Below, in pieces: positions 16,688-26,616 of a stretch of 64,000 nt of DNA (position 1 is its first letter; each line of letters opens with the position of its first letter). This stretch comes from Flavivirga jejuensis (GTDB lineage Bacteria; Bacteroidota; Bacteroidia; Flavobacteriales; Flavobacteriaceae). The stretch spans positions 348,548 to 412,547 of the forward strand of contig NZ_JAUOEL010000006.1 in NCBI RefSeq assembly GCF_030540765.1, given 5' to 3'. A model generated the notes under the pieces. The model searched no databases, had not been told where the DNA came from, and saw only the letters and a program-made list of their open reading frames with translations. A program made the translations under genes and the position numbers.

Positions 16688-19285
16688 ATGAAATTAAAAA
16701 AACGGATTTCCACAAAACTCATTTGTTTTGTATTAACACTAGTGCTTTTTTCTGTATCTGAAAATATACAAGCCCAAAAAAGAAAAAAAGGAAAGAAAAA
16801 AAATCAAGTAGAAGTTATTGATAAGCCTGTTAAGAAAAAAGAAAAAACAATTGCAGATCTAGTTAAATCTAGTAAAAAAATAGAAGGCCTCTTCCCTATT
16901 TACCAAGATACCATAACAGGTTCTATACAAATGATTATATCGGATGATCAAATAAACAAAGAGTACATTTACTTTAGCCAAGTAGCCAATGGGGTTATGG
17001 ATGCTGGAAGAACTATTAGAGGGTCTTACAAAGGCTCTAAAGTGTTTAAAATTGAAAAATATTTTAATAAGATTGAATTTATAACACAAAATACGTCGTT
17101 TTACTTTGATCCCAAAAGCGCCCTTTCAAAATCTAAAGATGCCAATATTAGCAATGGAAATATGGCTAGTATAAAAATTGAAAGCCATGATAAAAAAAAG
17201 GGGCTTTATTTAATAAAGGCAGATAATTTATTTTTAGCCGAAACACTATCACAAATTAAGCGACCAAAATCTCCTGGAACACCACCTACCGCTTTTAAAT
17301 TAGGAAGCCTAAATAAAGCAAAAACTAAAATAAACGCTATTCGTAATTATGATAAGAATACAGATCTGGTAGTAGAATATATATATTCTTCGCCTTCTGT
17401 TTTAAATCGTGGTTCAAATGCCTTGGCAGATGGAAGAAATGTAAGTATTAAGGTATTTCATAGCTTGATAGCAATGCCAGAAAACGATTATGAAATTAGG
17501 TATGATGACCCTAGGGTTGGTTATTTTACAACGCAAGTAGACGATCAAACATCAACGAGCTCGACATCATACCGCGATTTAGTACATCGCTGGAATTTAA
17601 AAAAGAAAGATCCTAGTGCAGCCGTTTCAGAGCCTGTAGAACCCATTACTTGGTGGATAGAAAATTCAACACCAGTAGAATGGCGTGAAACGATAAAAAA
17701 AGCTGTTTTACAATGGAATGTAGCTTTTGAAAAAGCTGGGTTTAAAAATGCTATGGCTGTTAAAATTCAACCAGATGATGCCAATTGGGATGCTGGAGAT
17801 ATAAGATATAATGTATTACGTTGGACATCGTCTCCGCAACCTCCTTTTGGTGGTTATGGCCCTAGTTTTGTAAACCCAAAAACAGGACAAATTTTAGGAG
17901 CAGATATTATGCTAGAATATGTGCATTTCACGAACAGAGTTATGTATGATAAATTATTTAACCTGGCATCATTAAATGAGACTTTTGAGAATTCAAATAC
18001 AGAAGAAGACCATACAATGTATTGCTCTTTAGGCCATGTGATGCATGAAAACACTCTTTTTGGAAACGCCGTGTTAAAAGCCAGTGATGCTTCAGATTTA
18101 GAAATGAAACGCATGAAAAAAGAAGCAATGACGTCTTTAATTATGCATGAGGTTGGGCATACTTTAGGCTTAAACCATAATATGAAAGCAAGTCAATTAT
18201 TCTCTCCAGAACAATTAGCCGATGCAGATTTTATTAAAGGTAAATGTTTAACAGGCTCTGTAATGGATTATGCTGCCATTAACATAACGAAAGACAGAAC
18301 AAAGCAAGGTCAGTTTTATGATACAGCAGTTGGACCTTATGATGTTTGGGCCATTCAATTTGGATATACGCCTTTTAAAACAGAACTTGAAAGAACAAAA
18401 TTATTAGAACAATCAACCAAACCTGAACTTATTTTTGGAAATGATGCTGATGATATGCGGGCTCCTGGAAAAGCTATTGACCCAAGAGTTATGATTGGAG
18501 ATATGTCTAACGATCAAATTAGATATTCTATTGATCGTTTTGAAACGATCAACACTATAATGAGTGGTATAAAAGATAAGTTTACTAAATCTGGACAGTC
18601 TTATCAAGAATTAAGACAAGCTTATTATATTTTAAGTAGCCAAAGAATAGATGCTGCCAATGTTGTATCTAGATTTATTGGAGGCGTATATGTAGATAGA
18701 GCTATGGCAAAACAAAATGGAGAAAAACAGCCCTACACACCAGTAAGTTTAAAAGATCAAAAAAGAGCCATGGCAACTTTAAGTAAATATGTATTTGCAC
18801 CAGATGCTTTTAATGCTCCCAACAACTTATATAACTACTTAGCAATGCAAAGAAGGGGCTTTGATTTCTTTAGAGCTACAGAAGATCCTAAAATTCATAG
18901 TCAAGTATTAGGCTATCAGAAAGGTGTGCTTAATCATCTATTACATGTCAATACATTACAAAGAATTACAGATTCAGAATTATATGGTAATACATATAAG
19001 CTAGCTACTTTTATGAATGATTTAAATAGTGCTATTTTTAAGACTGATATATATTCTAATATAAACTCTTTTAGACAAAATTTACAGCTGGCATATACTA
19101 ACATGCTTATAAACATGCTTACAGGGAAGCAAAGTAACAGGTATACAAACCATGCTAAATCTATGGCTTTGTATAATTTAAAAAACATCAAAAAAATGGC
19201 TTCTAACACAGGTAATATAGCATCTAGAGCTCATAAACAACATTTAAGAACTCTTATTGATAATGCTTTAAAAGAAATAAAATAA
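16688..19285 (+). CDS. Secreted zinc-dependent metalloprotease (DUF5117/DUF5118 type)
   Basis: The 865-residue protein has a signal peptide (about residues 10-30, ending IQAQ) and then a lysine-rich stretch. The zinc site HEVGHTLGLNHN (His487, Glu488, His491, His497) and a later SVMDY Met-turn near residue 526 place it with metzincin-like proteases of the DUF5117/DUF5118 group common in Bacteroidota. No C-terminal T9SS sorting domain is evident, so it is probably periplasmic or outer-membrane associated. A strong hairpin follows the stop codon. Confidence 0.92.
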   Translation: MKLKKRISTKLICFVLTLVLFSVSENIQAQKRKKGKKKNQVEVIDKPVKKKEKTIADLVKSSKKIEGLFPIYQDTITGSIQMIISDDQINKEYIYFSQVANGVMDAGRTIRGSYKGSKVFKIEKYFNKIEFITQNTSFYFDPKSALSKSKDANISNGNMASIKIESHDKKKGLYLIKADNLFLAETLSQIKRPKSPGTPPTAFKLGSLNKAKTKINAIRNYDKNTDLVVEYIYSSPSVLNRGSNALADGRNVSIKVFHSLIAMPENDYEIRYDDPRVGYFTTQVDDQTSTSSTSYRDLVHRWNLKKKDPSAAVSEPVEPITWWIENSTPVEWRETIKKAVLQWNVAFEKAGFKNAMAVKIQPDDANWDAGDIRYNVLRWTSSPQPPFGGYGPSFVNPKTGQILGADIMLEYVHFTNRVMYDKLFNLASLNETFENSNTEEDHTMYCSLGHVMHENTLFGNAVLKASDASDLEMKRMKKEAMTSLIMHEVGHTLGLNHNMKASQLFSPEQLADADFIKGKCLTGSVMDYAAINITKDRTKQGQFYDTAVGPYDVWAIQFGYTPFKTELERTKLLEQSTKPELIFGNDADDMRAPGKAIDPRVMIGDMSNDQIRYSIDRFETINTIMSGIKDKFTKSGQSYQELRQAYYILSSQRIDAANVVSRFIGGVYVDRAMAKQNGEKQPYTPVSLKDQKRAMATLSKYVFAPDAFNAPNNLYNYLAMQRRGFDFFRATEDPKIHSQVLGYQKGVLNHLLHVNTLQRITDSELYGNTYKLATFMNDLNSAIFKTDIYSNINSFRQNLQLAYTNMLINMLTGKQSNRYTNHAKSMALYNLKNIKKMASNTGNIASRAHKQHLRTLIDNALKEIK

Positions 19286-19316
19286 AGCATATAAATAAAA
19301 AGTATTCCAAACAAAA

Positions 19317-19354
19317 AAGGCTGCCATATATTTAATGTGGTAGCCTTATTGTTT
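19317..19354 (+). terminator. Rho-independent terminator after the metalloprotease gene
   Basis: AAGGCTGCCA (from 19317) pairs with TGGTAGCCTT (ending 19347), with one G-T pair and a loop around TATATTTAATG, followed by ATTGTTT. Position just downstream of the metalloprotease stop supports the call. Confidence 0.7.
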
Positions 19355-19562
19355 ATACGAAGTAGAAATGTTTCTTTTTAGGAACAAATAATTGTTTACT
19401 TTATGTTTCATTTCTAATACAATTATTATATTTCAAATTCTATGCCACTTTAACAATTAAAACATAAATATTTAGAAATGAATTGAATCAAAGTCATTCA
19501 TTTTGAATACACTACAGGGAAAACAAAAGCAATTATAATAAAATATAAGAACCTCAAAACAA

Positions 19563-20111
19563 TTAAGAAAACTTAGGTATTTTTCCTTTTACGTCTTTAA
19601 AGAAATAATGCATAGACTTAAAATCGGCTTCTATATTATCTGTTGGATAAAAGGGTTCTGAAATTTTATTTTGTTTATTTTCAAAATCAAGTGAAATCAT
19701 TACAATTGGTACGTTTGCTTTTTTAGCTATATAATAAAATCCTGTACGCCATTTATTTACCTTTTTACGAGTTCCTTCTGGAGCTAAAGCCATCCTGAAT
19801 TCTTCTTTTACATCAAATAACTTAGCGATTATATCTACTTTTTTTTCTTTGGTGTCTCTATTAATTGGTACCCCCCCTAAGGCTTTAAAAAACCATCCTA
19901 TTGGAAATACAAATAATTCTTTTTTTCCAATAAAATTTGTTTTTATTCTTAGTACAGAACGTAACAGAATAGCAATATAAAAGTCATGCCAGCTTGTATG
20001 CGGTACTGTTATGATTATAGCTTTTTTAATTGAATTTTTTGAAATATCAGTATTACCTACAACTTTCCATCCTAATAATTTGAAATAAATAAATTCGGCT
20101 AGCCATCGCAT
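19563..20111 (-). CDS. 1-acyl-sn-glycerol-3-phosphate acyltransferase family protein
   Basis: The Hx4D acyltransferase motif is HTSWHD (His38, Asp43), and the glycerophosphate-binding motif is APEGTRKK (near residue 110). At 182 residues it is a compact LPLAT, shorter than PlsC. It follows kdnB by one base and so belongs to the Kdo/LPS cluster. It may acylate a lipid A precursor or another surface lipid, which the sequence alone cannot show. Confidence 0.87.
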   Translation of the reverse strand: MRWLAEFIYFKLLGWKVVGNTDISKNSIKKAIIITVPHTSWHDFYIAILLRSVLRIKTNFIGKKELFVFPIGWFFKALGGVPINRDTKEKKVDIIAKLFDVKEEFRMALAPEGTRKKVNKWRTGFYYIAKKANVPIVMISLDFENKQNKISEPFYPTDNIEADFKSMHYFFKDVKGKIPKFS

Positions 20112-20112
20112 A

Positions 20113-21195
20113 CTACATTTTTTGATAAAGAGCTCTTAATTTTTCGCGAGTAATTATTTTTTTCCAATTTTTACCCAAAGCGTTTTCCCAAAGTGGTTCC
20201 AAACTAAATGAAATATCAATCATGGCATTAAATTCTTCATCTGTTAAATTAGCACAAATGCCCTCTGGTAGCTCAATATCGTGTTTTAATTTCATTTCTT
20301 TAAAAAGTTTTACCCCTTCTGGATAAAATTCTTCTAAATGATTAAAAACAATACAATTACCAATACCATGTTTAGTCCCTAACAAATAAGATAAACCATA
20401 ACTCATAGCATGTGCAACACCAACTTGAGAGTAAACAATGCTCATACCACCATGCCATGAAGCCATCATCAATTTTTCTTGAGCTTCAACCTTTGTAAGA
20501 TCGTCACCTAAAAATATTTCTTTACACAACTCTAAAGCCATATCACCATAACTTTCACTAAAAGCATTTAAATAAGTGCCATCTAATGACTCTACACAGT
20601 GGATATAACAGTCCATTCCTGTATAAAACCATTGATCTTTAGGAACATTATCTGTGAGTTCGGAATCTAATATAACTTGATCAAATGGTGTAAAGTCTGA
20701 ATTTATACCAAGCTTTTTATGCGGTCCAGTAAGAACAGTTGTTCTAGATACTTCTGCTCCTGTACCAGATATTGTTGGAATACCTACATGGTATATTGCT
20801 GCATTTTTCACTAAATCCCATCCTTGATAATCTTTAGCTTCCCCTTCGTTGGTTAACATTATAGAAACGGCTTTAGCTAAATCTAAAAGTGTCCCGCCTC
20901 CTATACCAATAACACCCGAAGGACGTTCTTTATTTTCTAAAATAATTTCTTCAACCAATGCATCTACTTGAGACGTTTTTGGTTCTTCTTTTGAAGAAAT
21001 AAAAATAATTTTATCATTATATGATAACTGTATTCTTGAAGTTAACCAAGAATTGTTTTTAAAAACATCATCTACCAAATAAATAAATGGCGCATTGATG
21101 TTTAAACGTTTTGGGGTCAAAATTTCGTTTAATTGATTGAAACTACCTCTACCAAAAATAATTCTTGGTACCATTGGAAAGTTTTTATAACTCAT
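20113..21195 (-). CDS. kdnB: KdnB-like 3-deoxy-manno-octulosonate 8-oxidase (iron-containing alcohol dehydrogenase fold)
   Basis: KdnB oxidises C8 of Kdo so that the PLP enzyme KdnA can aminate it, giving 8-amino-Kdo for LPS (described in Shewanella). The protein has the group III alcohol dehydrogenase fold: GVIGIGGGTLLDLAKAVS (nucleotide loop), GIPTISGTGAEVSRT, and metal-site histidines in MDCYIHCVESLDGT and HAMSYGLSYLLGTKHGIGN. Phrases such as FDQVILDSEL and DQWFYTGMDCYIHCVESL closely match my memory of Shewanella KdnB. Its location with kdsB supports the role. KdnA is not in the window. Length 360 is typical. Confidence 0.8.
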   Translation of the reverse strand: MSYKNFPMVPRIIFGRGSFNQLNEILTPKRLNINAPFIYLVDDVFKNNSWLTSRIQLSYNDKIIFISSKEEPKTSQVDALVEEIILENKERPSGVIGIGGGTLLDLAKAVSIMLTNEGEAKDYQGWDLVKNAAIYHVGIPTISGTGAEVSRTTVLTGPHKKLGINSDFTPFDQVILDSELTDNVPKDQWFYTGMDCYIHCVESLDGTYLNAFSESYGDMALELCKEIFLGDDLTKVEAQEKLMMASWHGGMSIVYSQVGVAHAMSYGLSYLLGTKHGIGNCIVFNHLEEFYPEGVKLFKEMKLKHDIELPEGICANLTDEEFNAMIDISFSLEPLWENALGKNWKKIITREKLRALYQKM

Positions 21196-21238
21196 TTAGT
21201 TTGTTTTCTTTTTCAAAAGTAAAAATAGTATTTAATTT

Positions 21239-21861
21239 TTACAGGTTTAAATTTTCTTGAAACTTTTCTGCAAACAAACCAACGTGATAACCATCAACTA
21301 AAGCATGATTTACATTAACAGAAACATTCATCATTAATTCTTTATTTATTTTTTTATTTTACTAAACGCAATCTTTGGTACTGAATCTAGAACTCCAGAA
21401 ACAGGTTCTTTTTGTCCAGAAAAATATAGCCAAGGCATCGCAGAACAATGGATACAGTCTAATCCATTTTGAGGCGGATATAAATCTGTTGTGTTTTCAA
21501 TTCTTTCTTTTTCTACAGCTATATTTTTAATAAAAATATTCAAATCGTCATGATACTCAATAAATGAAAAGCCAAACGTTTTATTACTTCTCATAATTGT
21601 AGCCGATGCGTGAATAATATTATAATCAACTACATGATCTTCTTCAATTCTATACCTAAAATTATCAACGTTATTTATGGCTTTCATACACATACAATCA
21701 TGTAAATATTTCCCAAAAAAGCTTGTATGGTTTTCTTTTGAAAACTTATATGCCTTAGTAACATTAAAAGGTATAGTTACAGCAAAATAAGGGTCTTTTA
21801 ACCCAATAAAATGCTCATAATGCTGCTTTCTATTCCAAGTATTTATATCTATGACCTTCAA
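21239..21861 (-). pseudogene. Chloramphenicol acetyltransferase-like gene broken by a frameshift
   Basis: The first 171 codons (stop near 21346) resemble CAT-fold enzymes: INTWNRKQHYEHF at the start, CIHCSAMPWLYFSG and PKIAFSKIKK. The catalytic segment VNHALVDGYHVGLFAEKFQ lies downstream in another frame and runs to a stop at 21239-21241. Adding one A to a seven-A run just before the first stop restores one frame of about 207 residues, the normal CAT length, reading SKIKKINKELMMNVSVN. The truncated product lacks the active-site His, so as read it should be inactive. The homopolymer could be a real mutation, a phase-variable tract or a sequencing error. Confidence 0.8.
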
Positions 21862-22566
21862 TTAGCTCAATAGTTTTATAACATTTCGTAAACTATCTAC
21901 CGTTTTATACGTTTTTCCGTTTGTTTCTTTTTTAGTTACCTCCTCATGTGCCCAAGTTGTATGAAAGGGAACATGAATAGCAGAAGCTCCTATATTTACC
22001 AAGGGTAACACATCCGACTTCAAAGAATTTCCTATCATTAAAAACTCTGATGGCTTAACATCTAGATGGTTTAATAATTTTGAGTAATTAGTATCTTGCT
22101 TATCACTTAAAACTTCTATATGATGAAAATAATTTGTGAGACCAGATTTTTCTAATTTATTCTCTTGATCTAACAAATCTCCTTTAGTGGCTAGTATTAA
22201 ACGATATTTTTTTGATAATATTTCTAAAACCTCTTCAACACCGTCTAATAGCTCTACTGGTTTTTCAAGCATATTTTTACCAATATTAAGTATCGCTTCA
22301 ATGGTTTTATTGGTTACATTATAGTTAGATAATTCTAAAGCAGATTGAATCATGGATAACACAAATGCTTTAACTCCGTATCCATATATGGGCAAATTGC
22401 TTATTTCCATTTTAAACAATTCTTGGTCTATTTTATTGGGAGTTTCATAGCCAGATAACAATCTTCCAAAGGTTTCTTCGGCTTCGCGAAAATAAGTTTC
22501 ATTGACCCAAAGCGTATCATCCGCATCAAAGCCGATAACTTTTATATTTTCATATTCTTTTATCAA
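21862..22566 (-). CDS. HAD superfamily hydrolase
   Basis: HAD motif I is GFDADDTLW (nucleophile Asp14, acid Asp16), motif II lies in LILATKGD, and motif IV is in MIGNSLKSDVLPLVNIGA. The 234-residue protein has a helical cap between motifs I and II. It overlaps or abuts the CAT-like gene (start of one next to stop of the other) and follows kdsB. The phosphatase substrate is unknown; Kdo-8-phosphate is one possibility from context, but KdsC enzymes usually lack a cap, so that is doubtful. Confidence 0.85.
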   Translation of the reverse strand: MIKEYENIKVIGFDADDTLWVNETYFREAEETFGRLLSGYETPNKIDQELFKMEISNLPIYGYGVKAFVLSMIQSALELSNYNVTNKTIEAILNIGKNMLEKPVELLDGVEEVLEILSKKYRLILATKGDLLDQENKLEKSGLTNYFHHIEVLSDKQDTNYSKLLNHLDVKPSEFLMIGNSLKSDVLPLVNIGASAIHVPFHTTWAHEEVTKKETNGKTYKTVDSLRNVIKLLS

Positions 22567-22613
22567 TCTATTTTCATTTAATGAATTATTAAAACAAGGA
22601 GGTTAGCATAAAA

Positions 22614-23342
22614 CTACTTCCACAATTTCTTAGCGCGTTCTAAATCTTCAGGCGTATCAATTTCAACACCTTGAACATTAGTTTCTATCATTTTAATTCG
22701 TTTTCCATATTCTAAATAACGAATACATTCAATTTTTTCTGAAGCTTCTAATGGCAACATTGGTAACTTATAAAAATCCAATATAGCTTCTTTTCTAAAA
22801 GCGTAAACGCCTTTATGTTTATAGTATGTCACGCCCGCATCTTCTTCTCTAGGATATGGAATTGGGCTTCGAGAAAAATAAAGAGCAAAATTTGATTGAT
22901 CTACAATAACCTTTACTGTGTTTGGATTGTTAATCTCATCAAGATTGTTAATATGCACCATTAAAGACGCCAGATCGATACTTTTATCATGATCATCTTT
23001 AAAGACTTCAATTAGTTTAGCCAGAGACTCTTTATCTGTAAAAGGTTCGTCCCCTTGAACGTTGATAACAACATCTACATCCATAAACTCTACGGCCTCT
23101 GCTATTCTATCGCTTCCACAATCATGCTCTTTTTTACTCATTATTGCTTTCCCACCATTATTTACAATTTCATCATAAATAATAGTATTATCTGTAACAA
23201 CAAACACATCATCAAATAAATGAGTTGCGACTGTAGCTTCATAAGTACGCAATATAACCGTTTTTCCCCCTAGGTCTTGCATAAGTTTTCCTGGAAACCG
23301 CGAAGCACTATAACGCGCAGGAATCATTGAAATTATTTTCAT
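22614..23342 (-). CDS. kdsB: 3-deoxy-manno-octulosonate cytidylyltransferase (CMP-Kdo synthetase)
   Basis: KdsB activates Kdo with CTP for lipopolysaccharide assembly. The CTP-binding start [19 protein letters not shown], the [11 protein letters not shown] metal site and SPIPYPR are family signatures. I place the start at 23342, not 23363: the family begins MKII, and a -7 element at 23366-23373 would leave the upstream ATG too close to or before the transcript start. With kdnB in the same cluster, the enzyme may activate 8-amino-Kdo, as in Shewanella. Confidence 0.94.
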   Translation of the reverse strand: MKIISMIPARYSASRFPGKLMQDLGGKTVILRTYEATVATHLFDDVFVVTDNTIIYDEIVNNGGKAIMSKKEHDCGSDRIAEAVEFMDVDVVINVQGDEPFTDKESLAKLIEVFKDDHDKSIDLASLMVHINNLDEINNPNTVKVIVDQSNFALYFSRSPIPYPREEDAGVTYYKHKGVYAFRKEAILDFYKLPMLPLEASEKIECIRYLEYGKRIKMIETNVQGVEIDTPEDLERAKKLWK

Positions 23343-23365
23343 AACTATTTGGTCAAAATCCAATT

Positions 23366-23373
23366 CAAAAATA
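23366..23373 (-). promoter_or_regulatory. Candidate -7 element of the kdsB cluster
   Basis: Read on the minus strand this is TATTTTTG, a TANNTTTG match, 24 bases before the kdsB start at 23342. It is the likely single promoter for kdsB, the HAD gene, the CAT-like gene, kdnB and the acyltransferase, which are packed with short gaps. Confidence 0.55.
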
Positions 23374-23527
23374 GAATAATTATTAGAGGTTTCACCTTTA
23401 AATGATTTAAAAATTTTATAATTACAAGCAATATCACTTATAATTAATCACTTAATACTATGATCTCTAAAAAGTACTATAAAAATACAATGCGAAGAAA
23501 GCCAAGACCTAAGACTATCCATTTAAA

Positions 23528-24955
23528 CTAATCTTCCTCAAAAAAATCATCTTTAAAGCCAATAAGGTATAATTTTTCTTTAGCTCTTGTTATTGCTGTA
23601 TATAACCAACGTAAATATTCTTTATCGATACCGTTTGGTAAATAAGGCTGCTCAACAAAAACAGTATTCCATTGACCTCCTTGTGATTTATGACAAGTAA
23701 TCGCATAAGAGAATTTTACTTGAAGTGCGTTAAAATGTTTACTCCCTTTAACTTTTAAAAACTTTTTATATTTACTGGATTCATTTTCAAAATCTTTCAT
23801 GACTTCTTCATACAGCTTATTAGAGTCGTTATAAGATAACGACGGCGTTTCTGCATCAATAGTATCTAAAAGCAAAACGGTTTCAAAAGGTGCCATTTTT
23901 GGATAATCTACCATCCGTATTTTTACTTCTGCAAATCGAAAGCCATAAAGTTCCTGAATATTAAAGATTTCGAGAACTTCAATAATATCGCCATTAGCTA
24001 TAAACCCTGCTTCAGTAGTTGGTTTAACCCAAAAATAATTATTCTTAACCACCATTAAATAATCACCAGTAGTCAGATCACTTTCATTAAACAGTATTCT
24101 ATTACGTATTTGCTGATTATATAAATTTGCTCGCTTATTACTTCTTACTATAATTGCCGTTTCTTCTTTTCCCAAATCACTATAAGCATCATTAATAGCA
24201 TCCATAATCTCATAACCATCAATTAACCTGATTATATCTTTAAAATCTGCTAAATCTAATTTAAAACTATCATAAATGCTATGCGACAACGCTTCTCGTA
24301 ATACAGTTGCATTTGCAAGAATACCAGAATCTTGTTCTTGCCTTACAACTTCATCCAATTCCATTTTGGTAACCTCTTTATTATAATTTAGTCCAAGGGA
24401 AGCTTCGTTTAAAGCTGGGCTTAAATCTAATTTAACTGGTGGTAATTGAGCAGTATCACCTATTAAAAGCAATTTACACTTATGACCAGAATACACATAT
24501 TGCATTAAATCGTCCAATAACGAACCATTTTCAAAAAGTTTTGATTCTCCAGGGGTATCTGGTATCATTGAAGCCTCATCTACTATAAAAATGGTGTTTT
24601 TATGCTTGTTTGGCTGTAAAACAAACTTAACGCCCCCGCTTTTTTCTTTCTTCGGAAAATATATCTTTTTATGTATAGTAAATGCTTCTTTTTGCGAATA
24701 ATTAGAAATCACTTTTGCAGCTCTACCCGTTGGAGCCATTAGAACGGCACTCTTTTTTGCTTTCCACAAATTAGCAACAATGGTTCCTACTATTGTAGTC
24801 TTACCCGTACCAGCATATCCTTTTAACACATAAAGCACATTTGGTGCTTGATTAAAAATAAATTCTGAAAGCTGTTGTAGAACAATATTTTGCTTTAACG
24901 TTGGTTTAAACGGAAACTGCTGTTTTATAAGGGAATAAAATTCGGATGACGTCAT
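23528..24955 (-). CDS. RecD-like superfamily 1 DNA helicase / AAA ATPase
   Basis: Walker A is GYAGTGKTT (residues 46-54), Walker B/DEA is IFIVDEASM (about 130), motif III is LLIGDTAQLPPV, and the C-terminal UvrD-like motifs are YAITCHKSQGGQW and YTAITRAKEKLYLIG. At 475 residues it is shorter than RecD2 and lacks its N-terminal region. This is the stand-alone helicase common in Bacteroidota. RecB and RecC are not adjacent, so a role in DNA repair is plausible but not fixed. Confidence 0.88.
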   Translation of the reverse strand: MTSSEFYSLIKQQFPFKPTLKQNIVLQQLSEFIFNQAPNVLYVLKGYAGTGKTTIVGTIVANLWKAKKSAVLMAPTGRAAKVISNYSQKEAFTIHKKIYFPKKEKSGGVKFVLQPNKHKNTIFIVDEASMIPDTPGESKLFENGSLLDDLMQYVYSGHKCKLLLIGDTAQLPPVKLDLSPALNEASLGLNYNKEVTKMELDEVVRQEQDSGILANATVLREALSHSIYDSFKLDLADFKDIIRLIDGYEIMDAINDAYSDLGKEETAIIVRSNKRANLYNQQIRNRILFNESDLTTGDYLMVVKNNYFWVKPTTEAGFIANGDIIEVLEIFNIQELYGFRFAEVKIRMVDYPKMAPFETVLLLDTIDAETPSLSYNDSNKLYEEVMKDFENESSKYKKFLKVKGSKHFNALQVKFSYAITCHKSQGGQWNTVFVEQPYLPNGIDKEYLRWLYTAITRAKEKLYLIGFKDDFFEED

Positions 24956-25037
24956 TTATTATATAGACTAATTAAAAATTATTCAAATATAGAAATGATT
25001 TTTACTCCCATAGGTTTTTACGGTTAAAAAAAAATTG

Positions 25038-25045
25038 TAGATTTG
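25038..25045 (+). promoter_or_regulatory. Candidate -7 element (TAGATTTG)
   Basis: TAGATTTG matches TANNTTTG and lies 29 bases before the ATG at 25074. It should drive the three overlapping genes that end with rsmD. Confidence 0.55.
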
Positions 25046-25073
25046 CGAAAAGACTTTTAACAAAACACATACT

Positions 25074-25811
25074 ATGTTAACATTTATTCTTATTGCAGTA
25101 GCAGTGATATTGATTACAATTGGCTTGGTTAAGCTAGTTGACAAATTCATACCTTCTAAATTCAAGCCTATTCTAACAATTGCCCTTTGGATAATAATTG
25201 GGGTTTTAGGCTATCAAACGTATATGTCTATTTACGAGCCTATTCAGTTTAACAAACTTAAAAACAAACGTTACAAAACAGTCATTACAAGTTTGATTGA
25301 TATTAGAGATGCTCAACTTGCACATAAACAAGTAACTGGTAAATTTTCAGGGAGTTTTGAAAACTTAATTAAATTTGTTGATACAGCAGAATACACTATT
25401 ACACAACGTCGTGATTCTACTATTATTGATGAAGAATTAACAAAATTATATGGTGTTGATACTACCAAAGAAATTGTAGTTATTGATACTTTAGGCTTTG
25501 TTTCTGTGAAGGATTCTTTATTTAAAACTTCAGATCGTTACAAAAGCATGATGTTTGTGCCAGTAGGTAAAGAAGGTGCTAGATTTACACTAAATGCTGG
25601 ATTTATAGAACAAAACAAGTTACAAATACCTGTTTTTGAAGCTTTAGTAAAAAAAGATGTTATTTTATATGATCAAAACCCAGATCTTCTTTCTCAAGAA
25701 AATCAAGTGGTATCAGTAGATGGTGTAAATGGAAATGCTTTAAAAGTAGGTTCTATGGACGAAGTTAATACAACTGGAAATTGGCCAACAAATTATGCCG
25801 CTGCAGAATAA
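25074..25811 (+). CDS. Membrane-anchored protein of unknown function
   Basis: Two N-terminal hydrophobic segments (about 1-20 and 32-50) are followed by a soluble domain of nearly 200 residues beginning YEPIQFNKLKNKRYKTVITSL, with IRDAQLAHKQVTGKFSGSFENL resembling the pilin-like alignment region of some periplasmic proteins. Its last 17 bases overlap the DUF3822 gene, and the same trio with rsmD is familiar in Flavobacteriaceae. Function unknown. Confidence 0.8.
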   Translation: MLTFILIAVAVILITIGLVKLVDKFIPSKFKPILTIALWIIIGVLGYQTYMSIYEPIQFNKLKNKRYKTVITSLIDIRDAQLAHKQVTGKFSGSFENLIKFVDTAEYTITQRRDSTIIDEELTKLYGVDTTKEIVVIDTLGFVSVKDSLFKTSDRYKSMMFVPVGKEGARFTLNAGFIEQNKLQIPVFEALVKKDVILYDQNPDLLSQENQVVSVDGVNGNALKVGSMDEVNTTGNWPTNYAAAE

Positions 25812-26616
25812 GACTTCTAGCAAACTAACTAATTTAGAATTGTCCATTCAAATAAATTTGAGTGGACTTTCTTTTTGTATACTACAAAAAGAATCCAATA
25901 CAATTTCTGCCTTAAAACACTTTGATTTTAATAAAAAACTGAATCATTTAGAGCTTTTAGATCATTTGAAAAATGTTTTTAATACAGAAACTATTCTCCA
26001 AGAATCGTTTACTAATATTTGTGTCATTCACGATAACGAATTATCGACTCTAGTACCAAAACCTTTATTTGAAAAAGACAATTTAGCTGATTATTTAAAA
26101 TTTAATTCTAAAATTCTTAAATCAGATTTTATCACTTACGATGATATTCTGTTAAATGATAGCGTTAATGTATATGTGCCATATATAAATATTAATAATT
26201 TTATATATGAAAAATTTGGGGCTTTTACTTTTAAGCATGTGTCCACCATCTTAATTGAAGAGATTTTACTTCTTGAAAAAAACACCAATGCATCCAAAGT
26301 ATATTTAAACATAAACAAAAATCATTTTGAAATAATCATTACAGAAAAAGGGAAACTTTTACTTTATAATACATTTGAATATACAACAAAAGAAGATTTT
26401 ATATATTATGTTCTATTTACTACAGAACAACTAAAACTAAACCCAGAAACATTAAATTTGGTTTTTATTGGTGATATACATAAAGATGATGAGTTGTATC
26501 AAATAGGCTATAAATACATAAGAAATATAAGTTTTATCAACCGAAATGATAATTACAAATATCTTGAAAACCCAAAATACAATCATTCAGATTTCACATT
26601 AATAAAAAGTTTCTAA
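25795..26616 (+). CDS. DUF3822 family protein
   Basis: This 273-residue protein has the DUF3822 pattern (LSIQINLSGLSFCIL near the start, LSTLVPKPLFEKDNLADYLKFN in the middle, and VYLNINKNHFEIIITEKGKLLLYNTFEYT). The fold is thought to be actin/ASKHA-like in distant comparisons, but no activity is known. It overlaps the upstream membrane-protein gene and shares its TAATG junction with rsmD, so the three are translationally coupled. Confidence 0.85.
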   Translation: MPLQNKTSSKLTNLELSIQINLSGLSFCILQKESNTISALKHFDFNKKLNHLELLDHLKNVFNTETILQESFTNICVIHDNELSTLVPKPLFEKDNLADYLKFNSKILKSDFITYDDILLNDSVNVYVPYININNFIYEKFGAFTFKHVSTILIEEILLLEKNTNASKVYLNINKNHFEIIITEKGKLLLYNTFEYTTKEDFIYYVLFTTEQLKLNPETLNLVFIGDIHKDDELYQIGYKYIRNISFINRNDNYKYLENPKYNHSDFTLIKSF

